A stretch of DNA of 64,000 nucleotides from Levilactobacillus acidifarinae DSM 19394 = JCM 15949 (GTDB lineage Bacteria > Bacillota > Bacilli > Lactobacillales > Lactobacillaceae): positions 400,073 to 464,072 of the forward strand of contig NZ_AZDV01000026.1 in assembly GCF_001434835.1 (NCBI RefSeq), read 5' to 3'. The notes beneath the pieces are model-generated. The model had not been told where the DNA came from and made no database searches. It saw nothing but the letters and a program-made list of their open reading frames with translations. Shown one piece after another: positions 15,603 to 25,515 of the stretch. How positions within the stretch are numbered: the stretch's first letter is position 1; every line of letters starts with the position of its first letter. The position numbers and the translations under genes were made by a program.

Positions 15603-16478
15603 TTAAAAGTAAGTGACTTGGTAGCCGGCCGCAAACTGCTGATGAGCGGGCAGGTGGTTAATGGCCACCTTAGTAGTCAAGTCACCGGTGGCGTTAACGT
15701 CGTCGGCTAGGCCCCACCAGGGTTCTAGGCAGACAAACGGTGCCTGTTTCGGATACGGCGACCAGATGCCCAGATACGGCGCCTTAACGGTCAAGGCCAC
15801 CCCGTGTTCATCACGCGCGGTTCCCAGCATGACGGTCGTCTCGTGGTTGTCGAGGCTGAGGACCTGCGCGTCGTGGGCGAACAACTCGTGGTCTAAGGGT
15901 AACGGCTGGGTCAGGTCTAACGGCACGGGATGGCCGGTATCGCTGTACGGCCCGACTAAAGGCACCCGTTGGTAAATCTTTTTGGGCGCTACCGTGACCT
16001 GATAGTCCGTAAATTGGTTAAAGATGTCCCCTAGTGGCACGTTAAATCCAGGATGGGCGCCCAACGAAAATGGCAGTTCGGCATCGCTCGGATTATCGAC
16101 CGTGAAGTTGACCCGTAATTGGTGGTCGACCAGCTCGTACTTAACGGTCAACGCGAAGTCAAACGGGTACTTTTCCCGCGACTGGTCGTCACTGGCGTAA
16201 CGTAGCGTCACGGACGTCGGCGTGCGCGACCACAACCGAAATTCGTTATCGCGGGCGAACCCGTGTTGCGTCAGGTGATAGGTTTGGCCGTTGACGCGGT
16301 ACTGATTATCCTGTAACCGCCCCACGATGGGAAAAAGGATTGGCGCGTGCCGGCCCCAGTAAACGGGGTTGGCCTGCCACATGTACTCGAGGTGGCTGGC
16401 GTTATCCTTGACGCTGGTAATTTCGGCTCCCTGGGGGTTGATCAAAACGGTTAAATAGGTATTGCTTAGGGTTAACAT
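15603..16478 (-). CDS. Aldose 1-epimerase family protein (LacX-like)
   Basis: A 291-residue galactose-mutarotase-fold protein; family members interconvert the anomers of aldoses or act on phosphorylated hexoses. Typical features are LINPQGAEITSV at the N-terminus, ILFPIVGRLQDN near 46-58, the catalytic His region LTQHGFARD near 70, and LGAHPGFNVPL near 150 with the second conserved His. LacX-type proteins share this arrangement. It follows hslU on the same strand across a hairpin and ends at a bidirectional terminator. In Bacillus the gene after hslU is codY, so the position is notable. Exact sugar unknown. Confidence 0.85.
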   Translation of the reverse strand: MLTLSNTYLTVLINPQGAEITSVKDNASHLEYMWQANPVYWGRHAPILFPIVGRLQDNQYRVNGQTYHLTQHGFARDNEFRLWSRTPTSVTLRYASDDQSREKYPFDFALTVKYELVDHQLRVNFTVDNPSDAELPFSLGAHPGFNVPLGDIFNQFTDYQVTVAPKKIYQRVPLVGPYSDTGHPVPLDLTQPLPLDHELFAHDAQVLSLDNHETTVMLGTARDEHGVALTVKAPYLGIWSPYPKQAPFVCLEPWWGLADDVNATGDLTTKVAINHLPAHQQFAAGYQVTYF

Positions 16479-16506
16479 GGTGAGTTCCTCCCAACAATTA
16501 TGTAGA

Positions 16507-16541
16507 CCAAAGCCCCGACCGCAAACGATCGGGGGCTTGGT
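16507..16541 (-). terminator. Hairpin after hslU
   Basis: Minus-strand AAGCCCCCGATC pairs with GGTCGGGGCTT, but only TTTGG follows. It may be a partial terminator or a processing signal between hslU and the epimerase-like gene. Confidence 0.5.
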
Positions 16542-16553
16542 AAAAAGACCAGT

Positions 16554-17969
16554 TTAGAGAATGTAGCGCGACAGGTCCTTGTTTTGCACGATGTCACCAA
16601 TCTTGTCGTTGACGTAGTTTTCGGTAATGGTGACGTCGCCCGTCCCCATATCCGGTCCTTCGTACAATAAGTCCTCCAACAACTTTTCGAGGACGGTCTG
16701 TAAGCGCCGGGCCCCGATGTTTTGATTTTCGTGATTCAGTTCAAAGGCCAGTTCGGCGATCCGTTCGATGGCCTCCATGGTGAAGGTCACCTTAACGTTG
16801 TCGGTCCCAATCAGGGCAATGTACTGCTTGACCAAAGCGTTGTTGGGTTCCGTCAAGATTTTAACGAAGTCTTCCTTGCTGAGGTCGTTGAGTTCCACGC
16901 GAATCGGGAACCGGCCCTGTAGTTCGGCAATCAGGTCGCTAGGTTTGGATTCGGCGAAGGCCCCGGCGGCGATGAACAGGATGTGGTCCGTGTCGATCGT
17001 GCCGTACTTGGTCTTAACCTGGGTCCCTTCGACGATCGGTAAGATGTCGCGTTGGACCCCCTCACGGGAAACGTCGCCACTGTTTTGACCACTACCCTTG
17101 GCGATCTTATCGATTTCGTCTAAGAAGATGATCCCGGTATTCTCGGCCCGTTGGATGGCATCGTGGTTGATATCGGCATTGTTAATCAACTTTTCGGATT
17201 CTTCGGCCACCAGAATTTCGCGGGCTTCGGCGACCGTGACCGTGCGCTTAATGCGCTTCTTGGGCATGATAGAGCCTAAGGTATCGTTTAAGTCGATACC
17301 CATTTGACCCAACATGTTGTTATCGGTGGCATTGGCCTGTTGCGGGTCGTCCATTTCGATTTCCACCATGTGGTTTTCTAGTAAGCCCTTGTTCAGTTGG
17401 TCGGACAGGGATAACCGTTCGTTACGAATGTCGTCGGTAACTTCTTCATCGGGTTGGTTGGGCATGGTGGGTGTCTGGCCGTTTTGCATCTGCGAGAACA
17501 TGTTCATCATGTTGGCGAAGTCGTTGTTGTTCTTGTTTTCCTTCTTCTTCGCCGGAGCTAATAGCTTAACTAACCGCTTGTTAGCGGCTTGGACGGCGTC
17601 GGCGCGGACGTTTTTGAATTGGTCCTTCTTTTCCATGGACACGGCCACTTCGACTAAGTCGCGGACCATCGATTCAACGTCGCGGCCGACGTACCCCACT
17701 TCGGTGAACTTGCTGGCCTCGACCTTGGTGAACGGGGCGTGCACGATCTTAGCTAACCGCCGGGCAATTTCGGTTTTCCCGACCCCGGTCGGTCCGATCA
17801 TCAACATGTTCTTGGGTGAAATTTCTTCCTGCATGGCCGCGTCAAGCTGCATCCGCCGGTAGCGGTTGCGTAAGGCGATGGCGATGGCCTTTTTGGCGGC
17901 GTCTTGACCAATCACGTATTGGTCGAGTAAGCTGACAATTTCTTTCGGTGTTTTATTAATGGCGTCCAC
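16554..17969 (-). CDS. hslU: ATP-dependent protease ATPase subunit HslU (ClpY)
   Basis: About 471 residues; AAA+ unfoldase that feeds substrates to HslV. Walker A is [16 protein letters not shown] near 55, with the pore motif GYVGRD shortly after, then the I domain (about 105-230), Walker B IIFLDEIDKIA, and sensor regions QGRFPIRVEL and GARRLQTVLE. The chain ends in the conserved RYIL, which docks into HslV. I prefer a GTG start at 17969, seven bases after GAGGG; the in-frame TTG at 17975 is one base from it. Part of the xerC-hslV-hslU transcript. Confidence 0.96.
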   Translation of the reverse strand: MDAINKTPKEIVSLLDQYVIGQDAAKKAIAIALRNRYRRMQLDAAMQEEISPKNMLMIGPTGVGKTEIARRLAKIVHAPFTKVEASKFTEVGYVGRDVESMVRDLVEVAVSMEKKDQFKNVRADAVQAANKRLVKLLAPAKKKENKNNNDFANMMNMFSQMQNGQTPTMPNQPDEEVTDDIRNERLSLSDQLNKGLLENHMVEIEMDDPQQANATDNNMLGQMGIDLNDTLGSIMPKKRIKRTVTVAEAREILVAEESEKLINNADINHDAIQRAENTGIIFLDEIDKIAKGSGQNSGDVSREGVQRDILPIVEGTQVKTKYGTIDTDHILFIAAGAFAESKPSDLIAELQGRFPIRVELNDLSKEDFVKILTEPNNALVKQYIALIGTDNVKVTFTMEAIERIAELAFELNHENQNIGARRLQTVLEKLLEDLLYEGPDMGTGDVTITENYVNDKIGDIVQNKDLSRYIL

Positions 17970-17986
17970 AATCAATCCCTCGTTTC

Positions 17987-18529
17987 TTAGAGTTCTTCTG
18001 AAATGACGTTTTCGTTGGTAAAGATATCGATCCCACCGGCAATGTGAATGGCACTTTCGGCAATTTCTTTAGCCGTCATGTCGGTTGCGTGGTGGTGCAG
18101 CGCAGTCGCGGCGGCTAACGCAAAGTTTCCGCCGGATCCGATGGCTAAAATGTCGTCGTCGGGCGCGATGACTTCCCCGGACCCGGAAACCAGTAGCATT
18201 TCGTCCTTATCCATGACAATCAATAAGGCTTCTAGCTTCTGTAAGGCTTGGTCGGAGCGCCATTGCTTGGCGAGCTCGACCGCGGCGCGTTGAAGGTTGC
18301 CGCTGTATTCATTCAGTTGGGCTTCAAATTTTTCCTCCAGGTTGAAGGCGTCGGCGACACTGCCGGCAAACCCGACAACTACCTTATCGTTATAGATCCG
18401 CCGAATCTTGTGGGCGGTGCCCTTCATGATGACTTTTTCTCCCATGGTGACTTGGCCGTCACCGGCCATGGCGTTGTGCCCGTTATGACGAACGGCACAA
18501 ATCGTGGTGGCTTCAAATTTTACTGGCAT
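17987..18529 (-). CDS. hslV: ATP-dependent protease peptidase subunit HslV (ClpQ)
   Basis: A 180-residue proteasome-beta-like peptidase. The catalytic N-terminal threonine lies after a short pro-sequence (MPVKFEA then [10 protein letters not shown], Thr8 or Thr9), followed by GDGQVTMGE and [10 protein letters not shown], all typical. The short pro-sequence resembles Bacillus CodW; in E. coli the threonine follows Met directly. It forms a two-ring hexameric chamber capped by HslU. It begins 21 bases after xerC and ends 17 bases before the hslU start. Confidence 0.96.
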   Translation of the reverse strand: MPVKFEATTICAVRHNGHNAMAGDGQVTMGEKVIMKGTAHKIRRIYNDKVVVGFAGSVADAFNLEEKFEAQLNEYSGNLQRAAVELAKQWRSDQALQKLEALLIVMDKDEMLLVSGSGEVIAPDDDILAIGSGGNFALAAATALHHHATDMTAKEIAESAIHIAGGIDIFTNENVISEEL

Positions 18530-18550
18530 ATGCTCCGTCTCCTTATCTGA

Positions 18551-19486
18551 TTAACGGTGTTTCGGTTTAGTTTCCTTAGTTTCGGTCGCCCGCGGAAAGA
18601 ACTGACGGTAGTCGCGCTGTAAATGTTCGCGCGTGACGTGCGTATAAATCTGGGTGGTCGATAGACTGCTGTGGCCCAGTAGTTCCTGGACCGACCGGAG
18701 ATCCGCCCCCCGATTTAACAAGTGCGTGGCAAACGTGTGCCGCAACATGTGGGGATGAATGTCGGTGGTCAACGTACTGCGTTTGATGATCTGGTTGAGC
18801 AGGTAGGTGATGCCAGCCGCGGTCAACTGTTGGCCACGGTGGTTCACAAACACGTAATCGTGAGTCTGTTGATACTTAGTCATTAACGGCGTGCGGGCAA
18901 CTTGGAAATACTGCTGTAACGCGTCACTGGCGTAGTGGCCAAACGGCACGTAGCGTTCCTTGTTGCCCTTCCCCTCAACCAACATCATCCGGTTGTCGAA
19001 GTCTACGGCGTTAAGCGTCAGGTTGACGCATTCACTGACCCGCATTCCCGTGCCGTACAACACTTCGAGGAGCGCGGAATCGCGCGTGGCCAGTTGGGCG
19101 TTGGAATTTTCCCCCGCCGCCGTGAACAGCGCCGTCATCTCCCGTTCGTAGAAAAAACGTGGCAGGTGATCTTGATGCTTCTTTAACCGTACGTAGGCGA
19201 ACGGGTCGTCGCGAACCTCCCCGTTGCTGAGCAGAAAGTGGTATAACGACCGTAGCGTGGACAGTTTACGAGCGATCGTGGTCCGCGCGTAGTGCTGGTC
19301 GTACAGATGACTCAGGTAAACTTCGACGTCCAACTGGTCGATCTGTCCCCAGGGCTTGGTGCCCCCGTTAGCCGCCAAAAAGGTACAAAACTCCTGTAAA
19401 TCTTCGTGGTAGGCCTTCACGGTTTCGGGCGAATACTGCCGTTCACCGCGCAGGTAGGTCATGAATCTGGTAATGGCATCCTGCAC
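18551..19486 (-). CDS. xerC: Tyrosine recombinase XerC (CodV)
   Basis: A 311-residue site-specific recombinase that resolves chromosome dimers at dif with XerD. N-terminal SAM-like domain (FMTYLRGERQYSPETVKAY), catalytic Arg in GTGMRVSE, HxxR in HMLRHTFATH, second His in LGHSSLSTTQ, and nucleophile Tyr in IYTHV. The GTG start at 19486 lies eight bases after GGGAGG; the 11 upstream codons lie over the promoter. First gene of xerC-hslV-hslU. In Bacillus trmFO sits between topA and this gene; here it is missing. Confidence 0.94.
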   Translation of the reverse strand: MQDAITRFMTYLRGERQYSPETVKAYHEDLQEFCTFLAANGGTKPWGQIDQLDVEVYLSHLYDQHYARTTIARKLSTLRSLYHFLLSNGEVRDDPFAYVRLKKHQDHLPRFFYEREMTALFTAAGENSNAQLATRDSALLEVLYGTGMRVSECVNLTLNAVDFDNRMMLVEGKGNKERYVPFGHYASDALQQYFQVARTPLMTKYQQTHDYVFVNHRGQQLTAAGITYLLNQIIKRSTLTTDIHPHMLRHTFATHLLNRGADLRSVQELLGHSSLSTTQIYTHVTREHLQRDYRQFFPRATETKETKPKHR

Positions 19487-19509
19487 GTAACATCCCTCCC
19501 GCACCTGTA

Positions 19510-19538
19510 ATGCTAGCAAACGATTTCAGAAAACACAA
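19510..19538 (-). promoter_or_regulatory. Promoter of xerC-hslV-hslU
   Basis: -35 TTGTGT (19533-19538), 17-base spacer, -10 TAGCAT (19510-19515) with TGC directly before it (extended -10) on the minus strand. Confidence 0.6.
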
Positions 19539-19555
19539 CTAACTCGTTAAGCCCC

Positions 19556-19587
19556 AAAAAACGTAGGCCCAAGGGTCTACGTTTTTT
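19556..19587 (-). terminator. Terminator of topA
   Basis: AAAAACGTAGACCC and GGGCCTACGTTTTTT arms on the minus strand. It isolates topA from the xerC operon. Confidence 0.9.
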
Positions 19588-19592
19588 GCGGA

Positions 19593-21704
19593 TTATTTTT
19601 GCGGCGCTTCTTCGTAATCGCCGTTTGGACAAACGATTTGACTGCCACCGCGGATCTTCTTTAAGACCAGGTAGTGACCGTCCTTGGGACAATCCCGACC
19701 CACGGGCTTATCCCAAGAAACAAAGTCACAGTCCGGATAACGGGAACACCCGTAGAAAATCCGGTTTTTCTTAGATTTACGTTCGATGACTTGCCCCTGA
19801 TGACAAACCGGGCAGGTCACGCCGATTTCCTTAACGATGGGCTTGGTATTGCGGCAATCGGGGAACCGGGAACAAGCGTAGAACTTCCCGTACCGCCCCA
19901 TCTTGATCACCATGGGGGCCCCACAAATGTCACAGTCGAAACCAGCGGGTTCATCGCGAATCTGAATCTTCTCGATGGCGTCCTCGGCGTGAGCGACTTC
20001 CGTGGAGAAGGGCTTGTAGAAGTTGTCGATGACCTTGACCCAGTCTTGCTTGCCGGCCTCGATACCGTCCAGTTCGTCTTCTAGGCCGGCCGTAAAACCG
20101 ACGTTAACGATGTCGGGGAAGTAGTCCTTGATGATCTTATCGACGATCTCACCTAATTCGGTGGGTTCAAACCGCCGGCCGACGAGTTTAACGTAGTACC
20201 GGCGTTGGATGGTGTCCAGCGTTGGCGCGTAGGTCGACGGCCGACCCACGCCGTTTTCTTCCAGAGCCTTGATCAGGTTGGCTTCGGAATACCGTGCGGG
20301 CGGCTGGGTAAAGTGTTGGGCCGGGTCGGTCTTGGCTAAGGTGACCTGGTCGCCGACTTCGAGGTCGGGTAACAGGTTATCCTTTTCCTTACCGTCCTTA
20401 TAGATCTTCAAGAACCCTTCAAACTTCATCTTTGAGCCGTTGGCCCGGAAGGTCACGCCGTTTTGTTCGATGGTCACGGCCATGGTATCCATCACCGCGT
20501 TGGTCATTTGACTGGCCACGAACCGGTTCCAGATCAGCTGGTATAACCGGAATTGGTCCTTATTTAACCGATCCTTGAGACTGGCTGGCGTCCGGTAGAC
20601 CGAGGTCGGCCGGATGGCTTCGTGGGCGTCTTGAGCGCCTTCAGGTAACTTGCCCTTGATGGGTTTCGTTGCCGCGTATTCGGCCCCGTACTTTTCGTGC
20701 AGGAAGGTGGAGGCTTCGTGCTTTGCTAAACTCGAGATCCGGGTGGAGTCGGTCCGCATATAGGTGATCAGCCCCTGGGTACCTTCCTTGCCCAAGTTGA
20801 TCCCTTCGTAGAGCTGTTGGGCGGCCATCATGGTCTTGCGCGTCCGGAAGTTGAGCTTCCGGTTAGCGTCTTGTTGCATGGAACTGGTGGTGAACGGTGG
20901 TTGCGGGGAACGTTTCCGTTCCTTACGCACCACGTTGGTGACGTCGAAGGCCTGGCTCTTGTCGAGCTGACTTAAGATGGCCTGCACGGCGTCGTTATCC
21001 TTTAGGCCGTGCTTCTTGCCCTTTAACCCGTAGAAGCTGGCGTCAAATTGGTGCCGGGACTTCTTAAAGTCCCCGTCAATGGTCCAGTATTCTTCGGGCT
21101 TAAAGGCCTTGATCTCGTTTTCTCGTTCAATGATCAGGGCTAAGGCAATCGATTGGACCCGCCCGGCACTCAGACCCTTTTTAACCTTCTTCCACAACAG
21201 CGGTGAGATGGAATACCCCACCAACCGGTCGAGAATCCGGCGCGCCTGTTGGGCGTTGACTAAATCCATGTCGATGGTCCGCGGCGTCTTAAAGGCTTCC
21301 TTAACGGCGTCCTTGGTGATTTCGTTAAAGGTGACCCGGTTCTTATCGGTCACATCTAAGTTTAGGATGTGGGCCAAATGCCAGGCGATCGATTCCCCTT
21401 CCCGGTCGGGGTCAGACGCCAGGTAGACGGCTTTGGCCTTCTTGGCTTCCGAACGCAAGCCCTTGATGACGTCCCCTTTGCCCCGAATGGAGATGTAGTG
21501 CGGGTCGTAGTCGTGGTCAAAATCGATGCCCATGGAACTCTTGGGCAAATCGCGCACGTGACCTAGACTAGGGACCACCTTATAGGTCCGGCCTAAATAC
21601 TTTTCGATGGTCTTGGCCTTGGCGGGCGATTCCACAATCACTAATTTTTTTTGCGTTTTTTTTCGTTTATGGGTGCTGGTCTTGGTTGTTGCCTTGGTTG
21701 GCAC
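19593..21704 (-). CDS. topA: DNA topoisomerase I
   Basis: A 703-residue type IA topoisomerase that relaxes negative supercoils. TOPRIM domain at the N-terminus ([18 protein letters not shown] and [15 protein letters not shown]), active-site Tyr in [13 protein letters not shown] near residue 315, and C-terminal zinc ribbons: CDIC-CRFPDC and CPVC-CSRYPDC pairs. A third repeat keeps only two cysteines (DCPKDGH and VCPNGD), so it has probably lost zinc. A GTG start follows GGGAG; the N-terminus is a basic tail. Its promoter is probably the weak TATAGT-containing element near 21811-21837. Confidence 0.96.
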   Translation of the reverse strand: MPTKATTKTSTHKRKKTQKKLVIVESPAKAKTIEKYLGRTYKVVPSLGHVRDLPKSSMGIDFDHDYDPHYISIRGKGDVIKGLRSEAKKAKAVYLASDPDREGESIAWHLAHILNLDVTDKNRVTFNEITKDAVKEAFKTPRTIDMDLVNAQQARRILDRLVGYSISPLLWKKVKKGLSAGRVQSIALALIIERENEIKAFKPEEYWTIDGDFKKSRHQFDASFYGLKGKKHGLKDNDAVQAILSQLDKSQAFDVTNVVRKERKRSPQPPFTTSSMQQDANRKLNFRTRKTMMAAQQLYEGINLGKEGTQGLITYMRTDSTRISSLAKHEASTFLHEKYGAEYAATKPIKGKLPEGAQDAHEAIRPTSVYRTPASLKDRLNKDQFRLYQLIWNRFVASQMTNAVMDTMAVTIEQNGVTFRANGSKMKFEGFLKIYKDGKEKDNLLPDLEVGDQVTLAKTDPAQHFTQPPARYSEANLIKALEENGVGRPSTYAPTLDTIQRRYYVKLVGRRFEPTELGEIVDKIIKDYFPDIVNVGFTAGLEDELDGIEAGKQDWVKVIDNFYKPFSTEVAHAEDAIEKIQIRDEPAGFDCDICGAPMVIKMGRYGKFYACSRFPDCRNTKPIVKEIGVTCPVCHQGQVIERKSKKNRIFYGCSRYPDCDFVSWDKPVGRDCPKDGHYLVLKKIRGGSQIVCPNGDYEEAPQK

Positions 21705-21838
21705 TGCGCATTACTCCCTTAACTAGTTGGGACGAGAGCCTACTGATACCGGGGTTCCCCGTCCTAACAGATTTATTTATCTTGCGAGTGACAGGCTCGC
21801 GAATCTTTTCACTATAATCCCACACATGATATTTCAAG

Positions 21839-22732
21839 TCAGGGGCGCTTGTCAACTAAAAGTTCTTCCATTATATGTTCCGAATTAAGGATTGGCTTGG
21901 CTCCCGCCAGGATTAATTCGTTGGTTCCCACCGAATTCTCCCCGTCGATATTGCCCGGCACGGCCAAGACGTTGCGGTTTTCCTGTAACGCAAAATTGGC
22001 CGTGATCAACGACCCCGAGTGGTGGGCAGCCTCCACCACCAGAACGCTTTGACACAGACCGGCGATAATTCGGTTGCGTTCCACAAAATGGTGCTTGGCG
22101 CCTTTAGCAGCCCAGGGATACTCCGATACGACCAAGTGATTTTGACACAGTTGATCCATTAACGCTCGGTTCTGGGCCGGATAACAGCGCCCCAGACCGG
22201 TGCCGATGACCGCAATGGTGGCACCGCCGTGGGCCAAAGCCACCTGATGGGTCAACGTATCGACCCCCTGGGCTAACCCCGAGATGAGACACACGCCCTG
22301 CCGACTAACTGCCGGTAGCAGCTGGCGCATGGCCCGAAACGCGTAGGCCGTGGGATGGCGGGACCCCACGACGGCTAACGGTGGCCGTCGGACCAGGTCC
22401 AAGCGCCCCTGAAAATACAACACCACGGGTGGCTCGTAAATCTCCTGAAGTAACGGCGGATACGTCGCGTCGACCAAGGTGACCGCCCGGCATTGCGTTA
22501 GACTGGCGGTTACCCGTTGCGCTAAATCGGTGGAAAAGACCTGACGACGTAACGCCGTGGCTCGTTTGGCGGGGAGGTTCACGGCCGCCAGCAAATAATC
22601 GAGTGTCTCGGGGGTTAGGGGTAATAACTGGGGATGGTCAACCAGCCAACGCCAACACACCAAAGCACTGTGACGACCGACACCGGTCATTAAGGGAAAA
22701 CGCAATAAAAAATCACGGAACGTTAAGGGCAT
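21839..22732 (-). CDS. dprA: DNA-processing protein DprA
   Basis: About 297 residues. DprA binds incoming single-stranded DNA and loads RecA during transformation. An N-terminal helical domain is followed by the Rossmann-like domain: VVGSRHPTAYA, SGLAQGVDTLTHQVAL, VIGTGLGRCYPAQN, SEYPWAAKGAKHHFVERNRI, and the end of the fold AVPGNI. Nothing is truncated. I take the ATG at 22732, nine bases after AGGAGG; the GTG at 22741 touches that site. It lies between rnhB and topA, an order seen in other Firmicutes. Its presence does not by itself prove competence. Confidence 0.93.
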   Translation of the reverse strand: MPLTFRDFLLRFPLMTGVGRHSALVCWRWLVDHPQLLPLTPETLDYLLAAVNLPAKRATALRRQVFSTDLAQRVTASLTQCRAVTLVDATYPPLLQEIYEPPVVLYFQGRLDLVRRPPLAVVGSRHPTAYAFRAMRQLLPAVSRQGVCLISGLAQGVDTLTHQVALAHGGATIAVIGTGLGRCYPAQNRALMDQLCQNHLVVSEYPWAAKGAKHHFVERNRIIAGLCQSVLVVEAAHHSGSLITANFALQENRNVLAVPGNIDGENSVGTNELILAGAKPILNSEHIMEELLVDKRP

Positions 22733-22776
22733 TTCGCCCACCTCCTAAGAAATTAGCTTTAGGAGTAATTCCGCGA

Positions 22777-23589
22777 TTAATCGCTCATTATTTGCCGTAC
22801 CGGCGCAAAACTGCGGCGGTGAATCGGGGTGACGCCCAGTTTTTGCAGGCCCGCCAAGTGTTCGGCGGTGCCGTACCCGGCGTTTTGGGCGAACCCGTAC
22901 CCCGGGTAGAGCTGGTCGTAGCTGACCATCAGGTGGTCCCGGTAGACCTTGGCCACGATACTAGCCGCCGCCACACTGGCGCTCTTGGCATCCCCCTTGA
23001 TCAGCCGTGTTTGGGGTAAGGCCACCGGAATCTGCATAGCGTCGACGATCAGGTGATTAGGCGCCACGCCCAACCCCAACACGGCCCGCTGCATGGCCAC
23101 TCGGGTCGCCTGGTAGATATTCAGTTGATCGATCAGTTCCCGACTGGCGACACCGATACTGACGGCCTGGGCCCGGTCTAAAATAATCGGGTAGAGCCGT
23201 TCGCGTTCCTTAGCCGTCAGTTGCTTGGAGTCGTTGACCAGTGGGACGTCAAAGTCTGGTGGCAGAATCACCGCGCTGGTGATGACGGGCCCGGCGAGTG
23301 GTCCGCGCCCGACCTCGTCGATGCCGGCGACCAACTGCCCAGCTTGCCAGAAACGCCGTTCGTAGTGCAACCGGTGTTGAAAGGCTGCCTCGGCGTCGGC
23401 TTGTTTGGCCAACCGCCGTTGAATCTGCTGATAAAGCTGTTGGGCGCCCTTGCGCGGGTCAGCCCGCAGCTGAGTCAAACGCACGTCGGTGGCCGTAGTC
23501 ACGTCGTGCAGGTCCTGACGCAGCTGCGCCAAACTGGGACGTTTAGGGGTTGGGCGATTGGTCTGGTCAGTTTCGGTAGTTTTAGGCAT
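22777..23589 (-). CDS. rnhB: Ribonuclease HII
   Basis: A 270-residue nuclease that cuts the RNA strand of RNA-DNA hybrids, including single misincorporated ribonucleotides. Catalytic acidic residues lie in [12 protein letters not shown] (Asp-Glu-Gly signature), in HLIVDAM, and in [14 protein letters not shown]. About 85 residues precede the catalytic domain and form a helical N-terminal extension as in Bacillus RnhB. The ATG at 23589 overlaps the end of ylqF by eight bases, showing translational coupling; the frame is open further upstream but only inside ylqF. Confidence 0.94.
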   Translation of the reverse strand: MPKTTETDQTNRPTPKRPSLAQLRQDLHDVTTATDVRLTQLRADPRKGAQQLYQQIQRRLAKQADAEAAFQHRLHYERRFWQAGQLVAGIDEVGRGPLAGPVITSAVILPPDFDVPLVNDSKQLTAKERERLYPIILDRAQAVSIGVASRELIDQLNIYQATRVAMQRAVLGLGVAPNHLIVDAMQIPVALPQTRLIKGDAKSASVAAASIVAKVYRDHLMVSYDQLYPGYGFAQNAGYGTAEHLAGLQKLGVTPIHRRSFAPVRQIMSD

Positions 23590-24442
23590 TATCACCACCG
23601 GCTTTAGGGGCTCGGTCCAGCGTAAAGCCACCGAGTTTCTTATGCCGGGCATCCAAAATCAGGCGTTCACTGGCCCGTTCGTAATCGTCACGCATCCCCA
23701 GGTTAGCGGTGATCTTCATCAATAGGTCGACGTCACTTAATTCGAGGTCGGCAGCAGTCAGCCGGTAACGTTCCTGTAGCGCGTCAGCGTGATATTGCCG
23801 GAAGAAGCCCAAGGCAAATAGGGCCACGTCGTCCTTAGCGTAGAGCTTTTCTTTAATGGCCCCGGTGAGGGCTAATTTTAGCGCCATACTTTGATCCTTA
23901 AACTTCGGCCACAAGATACCGGGGGTGTCAAGCAATTCTAGGTGGTTGCTGGAACGCAACCACTGTTGCCCCTTGGTGACCCCCGGCGTATCGCCGACTT
24001 GAGCGGCCTTGCGCTGAACTAAGTGGTTCAGTAACGTGGACTTCCCCACGTTGGGCACGCCGACGGTCATGGCGCGCACGGGGCGTTCTTTGAGTCCCTT
24101 AGCCTTTTCGTTGGCCAGCTTGTCGGCCAGGATGCTTAACGCAATCTTGGTGATCTGCTTGGGGGTCACGTTGGCCCGAGAATCGATGGCGATGGCCGGT
24201 TGATTCTGTGACCGATAGTAGGCTAACCAGGCCGCCGTCTGTTGCGGGTCGGCGAGGTCCTTCTTGGTTAAAATGATTAAATGGGGTTTGTGTTGACTGA
24301 TCCGGGTGACTTCCGGATTCCGGGACGCCGCGGGGATCCGGGCGTCGACCAGTTCGAAGACGATGTCGACCAGGTGGACGTTTTCTTCCATCTGCCGAAT
24401 CGCCTTGGCCATGTGGCCGGGAAACCATTGAATGGTACTCAT
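23582..24442 (-). CDS. ylqF: Ribosome biogenesis GTPase YlqF/RbgA
   Basis: A 286-residue circularly permuted GTPase needed for late 50S assembly. Motif order confirms permutation: G4 LTKKDLAD comes first, then G5-like IDSRANV, then G1 [12 protein letters not shown] near residue 127, G3 [10 protein letters not shown] near 170, and a C-terminal helical ANTAR-like region. The N-terminus [12 protein letters not shown] is diagnostic of the family. Starts with ATG and overlaps rnhB by eight bases. Confidence 0.96.
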   Translation of the reverse strand: MSTIQWFPGHMAKAIRQMEENVHLVDIVFELVDARIPAASRNPEVTRISQHKPHLIILTKKDLADPQQTAAWLAYYRSQNQPAIAIDSRANVTPKQITKIALSILADKLANEKAKGLKERPVRAMTVGVPNVGKSTLLNHLVQRKAAQVGDTPGVTKGQQWLRSSNHLELLDTPGILWPKFKDQSMALKLALTGAIKEKLYAKDDVALFALGFFRQYHADALQERYRLTAADLELSDVDLLMKITANLGMRDDYERASERLILDARHKKLGGFTLDRAPKAGGDNA

Positions 24443-24618
24443 AAGTTGGACTCCTTTGTGGATTGTTTTTATTTTAAGCGTGAGGCTTTAGGGGTGGCTA
24501 CCGAACAAGTTGGCGGGCACCCTTCAGGTCGAACGATTAGGTCCTAAACCAGCAAGCCCTATTCTACCATTTTTTGCCGGTAGGTCACCAGTTTTCCCGG
24601 TGCTAACCGGAAATCAGC

Positions 24619-24649
24619 AAAAAAGGACCTGCTCGTCACAGATCCCTTC
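24619..24649 (-). terminator. Terminator after yozE
   Basis: AAGGGA-TCTG and CAGG-TCCTTTTTT arms with a short loop just after the yozE stop; six T residues. Confidence 0.7.
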
Positions 24650-24650
24650 G

Positions 24651-24872
24651 TTATGCCAGAAAATCCTGGTACAGCCGCCAAGCGTCGTCAAAAACGGTCA
24701 TTGACGGCAGATAGCTGGCGTTTTCTTCTAAATATTTAGACAACTCGTCAAACTCGGTTTCCTGTTTGGGAAACGCGCTGTCTAAAAAAGCGTTGTTGGC
24801 AAACGTCGCGACCGGGTCATAACTTTCCGGATTACGTTGCGTCATCAAAAACTGATAAAACGTTTTGGGCAT
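24651..24872 (-). CDS. yozE: YozE family protein (UPF0346)
   Basis: A 73-residue SAM-like small cytoplasmic protein of unknown function, conserved in Firmicutes. Recognised from the N-terminus [34 protein letters not shown] and the C-terminal [19 protein letters not shown]. The frame is open 27 codons upstream but those overlap the end of ypmS, and GGAGG lies just before the ATG at 24872. It is the last gene of GDSL hydrolase-ypmS-yozE. No defined role. Confidence 0.9.
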   Translation of the reverse strand: MPKTFYQFLMTQRNPESYDPVATFANNAFLDSAFPKQETEFDELSKYLEENASYLPSMTVFDDAWRLYQDFLA

Positions 24873-24882
24873 GGGATACCTC

Positions 24883-25500
24883 CTACTTAGCGGGAATCCG
24901 GGCTTGGAAGACGAACTTCCCCGGGCCCGACAAATCAATCTTTTTAGCCGCATACGACAACTTCTTCCCGTTGCCGATTCGCGTCAGGTGCAGCGTCATG
25001 GTCTTTTTGCCACTGTCCATGGCCACCCATTTAGGTAGCGGATAGTTTTTGGCGATATAATTCATCACAAAACTAACGGGAACCGGTAACGACCCGATGG
25101 ATAACTTCTGGGCAGTCAACTTGACGTCACCGTTAGCCAGTACCGTGGGCTTAAAGAGTAACGCGAAGTTCACGTTGGCTCCCAAAACCTCGGTGGACCC
25201 CGTCAACATGGCGTGATCGGTCACCTGGAACCGGTACTTGAGTGATTGACCGGATAACGACTTATTCACGTAGTAGTCAGCTAAGGCGTTGACCTGTTTC
25301 TTGTTTAACGTGAGATTGATGTTGGTCGTGGGGCCGCTAGTCGGTTGGGCCGTGGCGGCCACCTTGGTCGGCGCTAAGGCCTTGACCCCGACAAAAACCA
25401 GCGCAACCACGATGAGAGTGACCAACGTGATAACCCCCGTTTTCCACCAGTTATGTGTGGTGGACGGTTGGGGATTGGACCGCTTAGGATCTTGTGTCAT
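24883..25500 (-). CDS. ypmS: YpmS family protein (DUF2140)
   Basis: A 205-residue membrane-anchored protein: short cytoplasmic head, one membrane helix about residues 19-43 ([20 protein letters not shown]) and an extracellular beta-rich domain with the family features [20 protein letters not shown] and [17 protein letters not shown]. Function unknown; in Bacillus it neighbours a GDSL hydrolase just as here, and a role at the cell envelope is plausible. The start ATG has a weak AGGGAGG-like site upstream. Confidence 0.85.
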   Translation of the reverse strand: MTQDPKRSNPQPSTTHNWWKTGVITLVTLIVVALVFVGVKALAPTKVAATAQPTSGPTTNINLTLNKKQVNALADYYVNKSLSGQSLKYRFQVTDHAMLTGSTEVLGANVNFALLFKPTVLANGDVKLTAQKLSIGSLPVPVSFVMNYIAKNYPLPKWVAMDSGKKTMTLHLTRIGNGKKLSYAAKKIDLSGPGKFVFQARIPAK

Positions 25501-25515
25501 TAAGTTGAACCTCCC

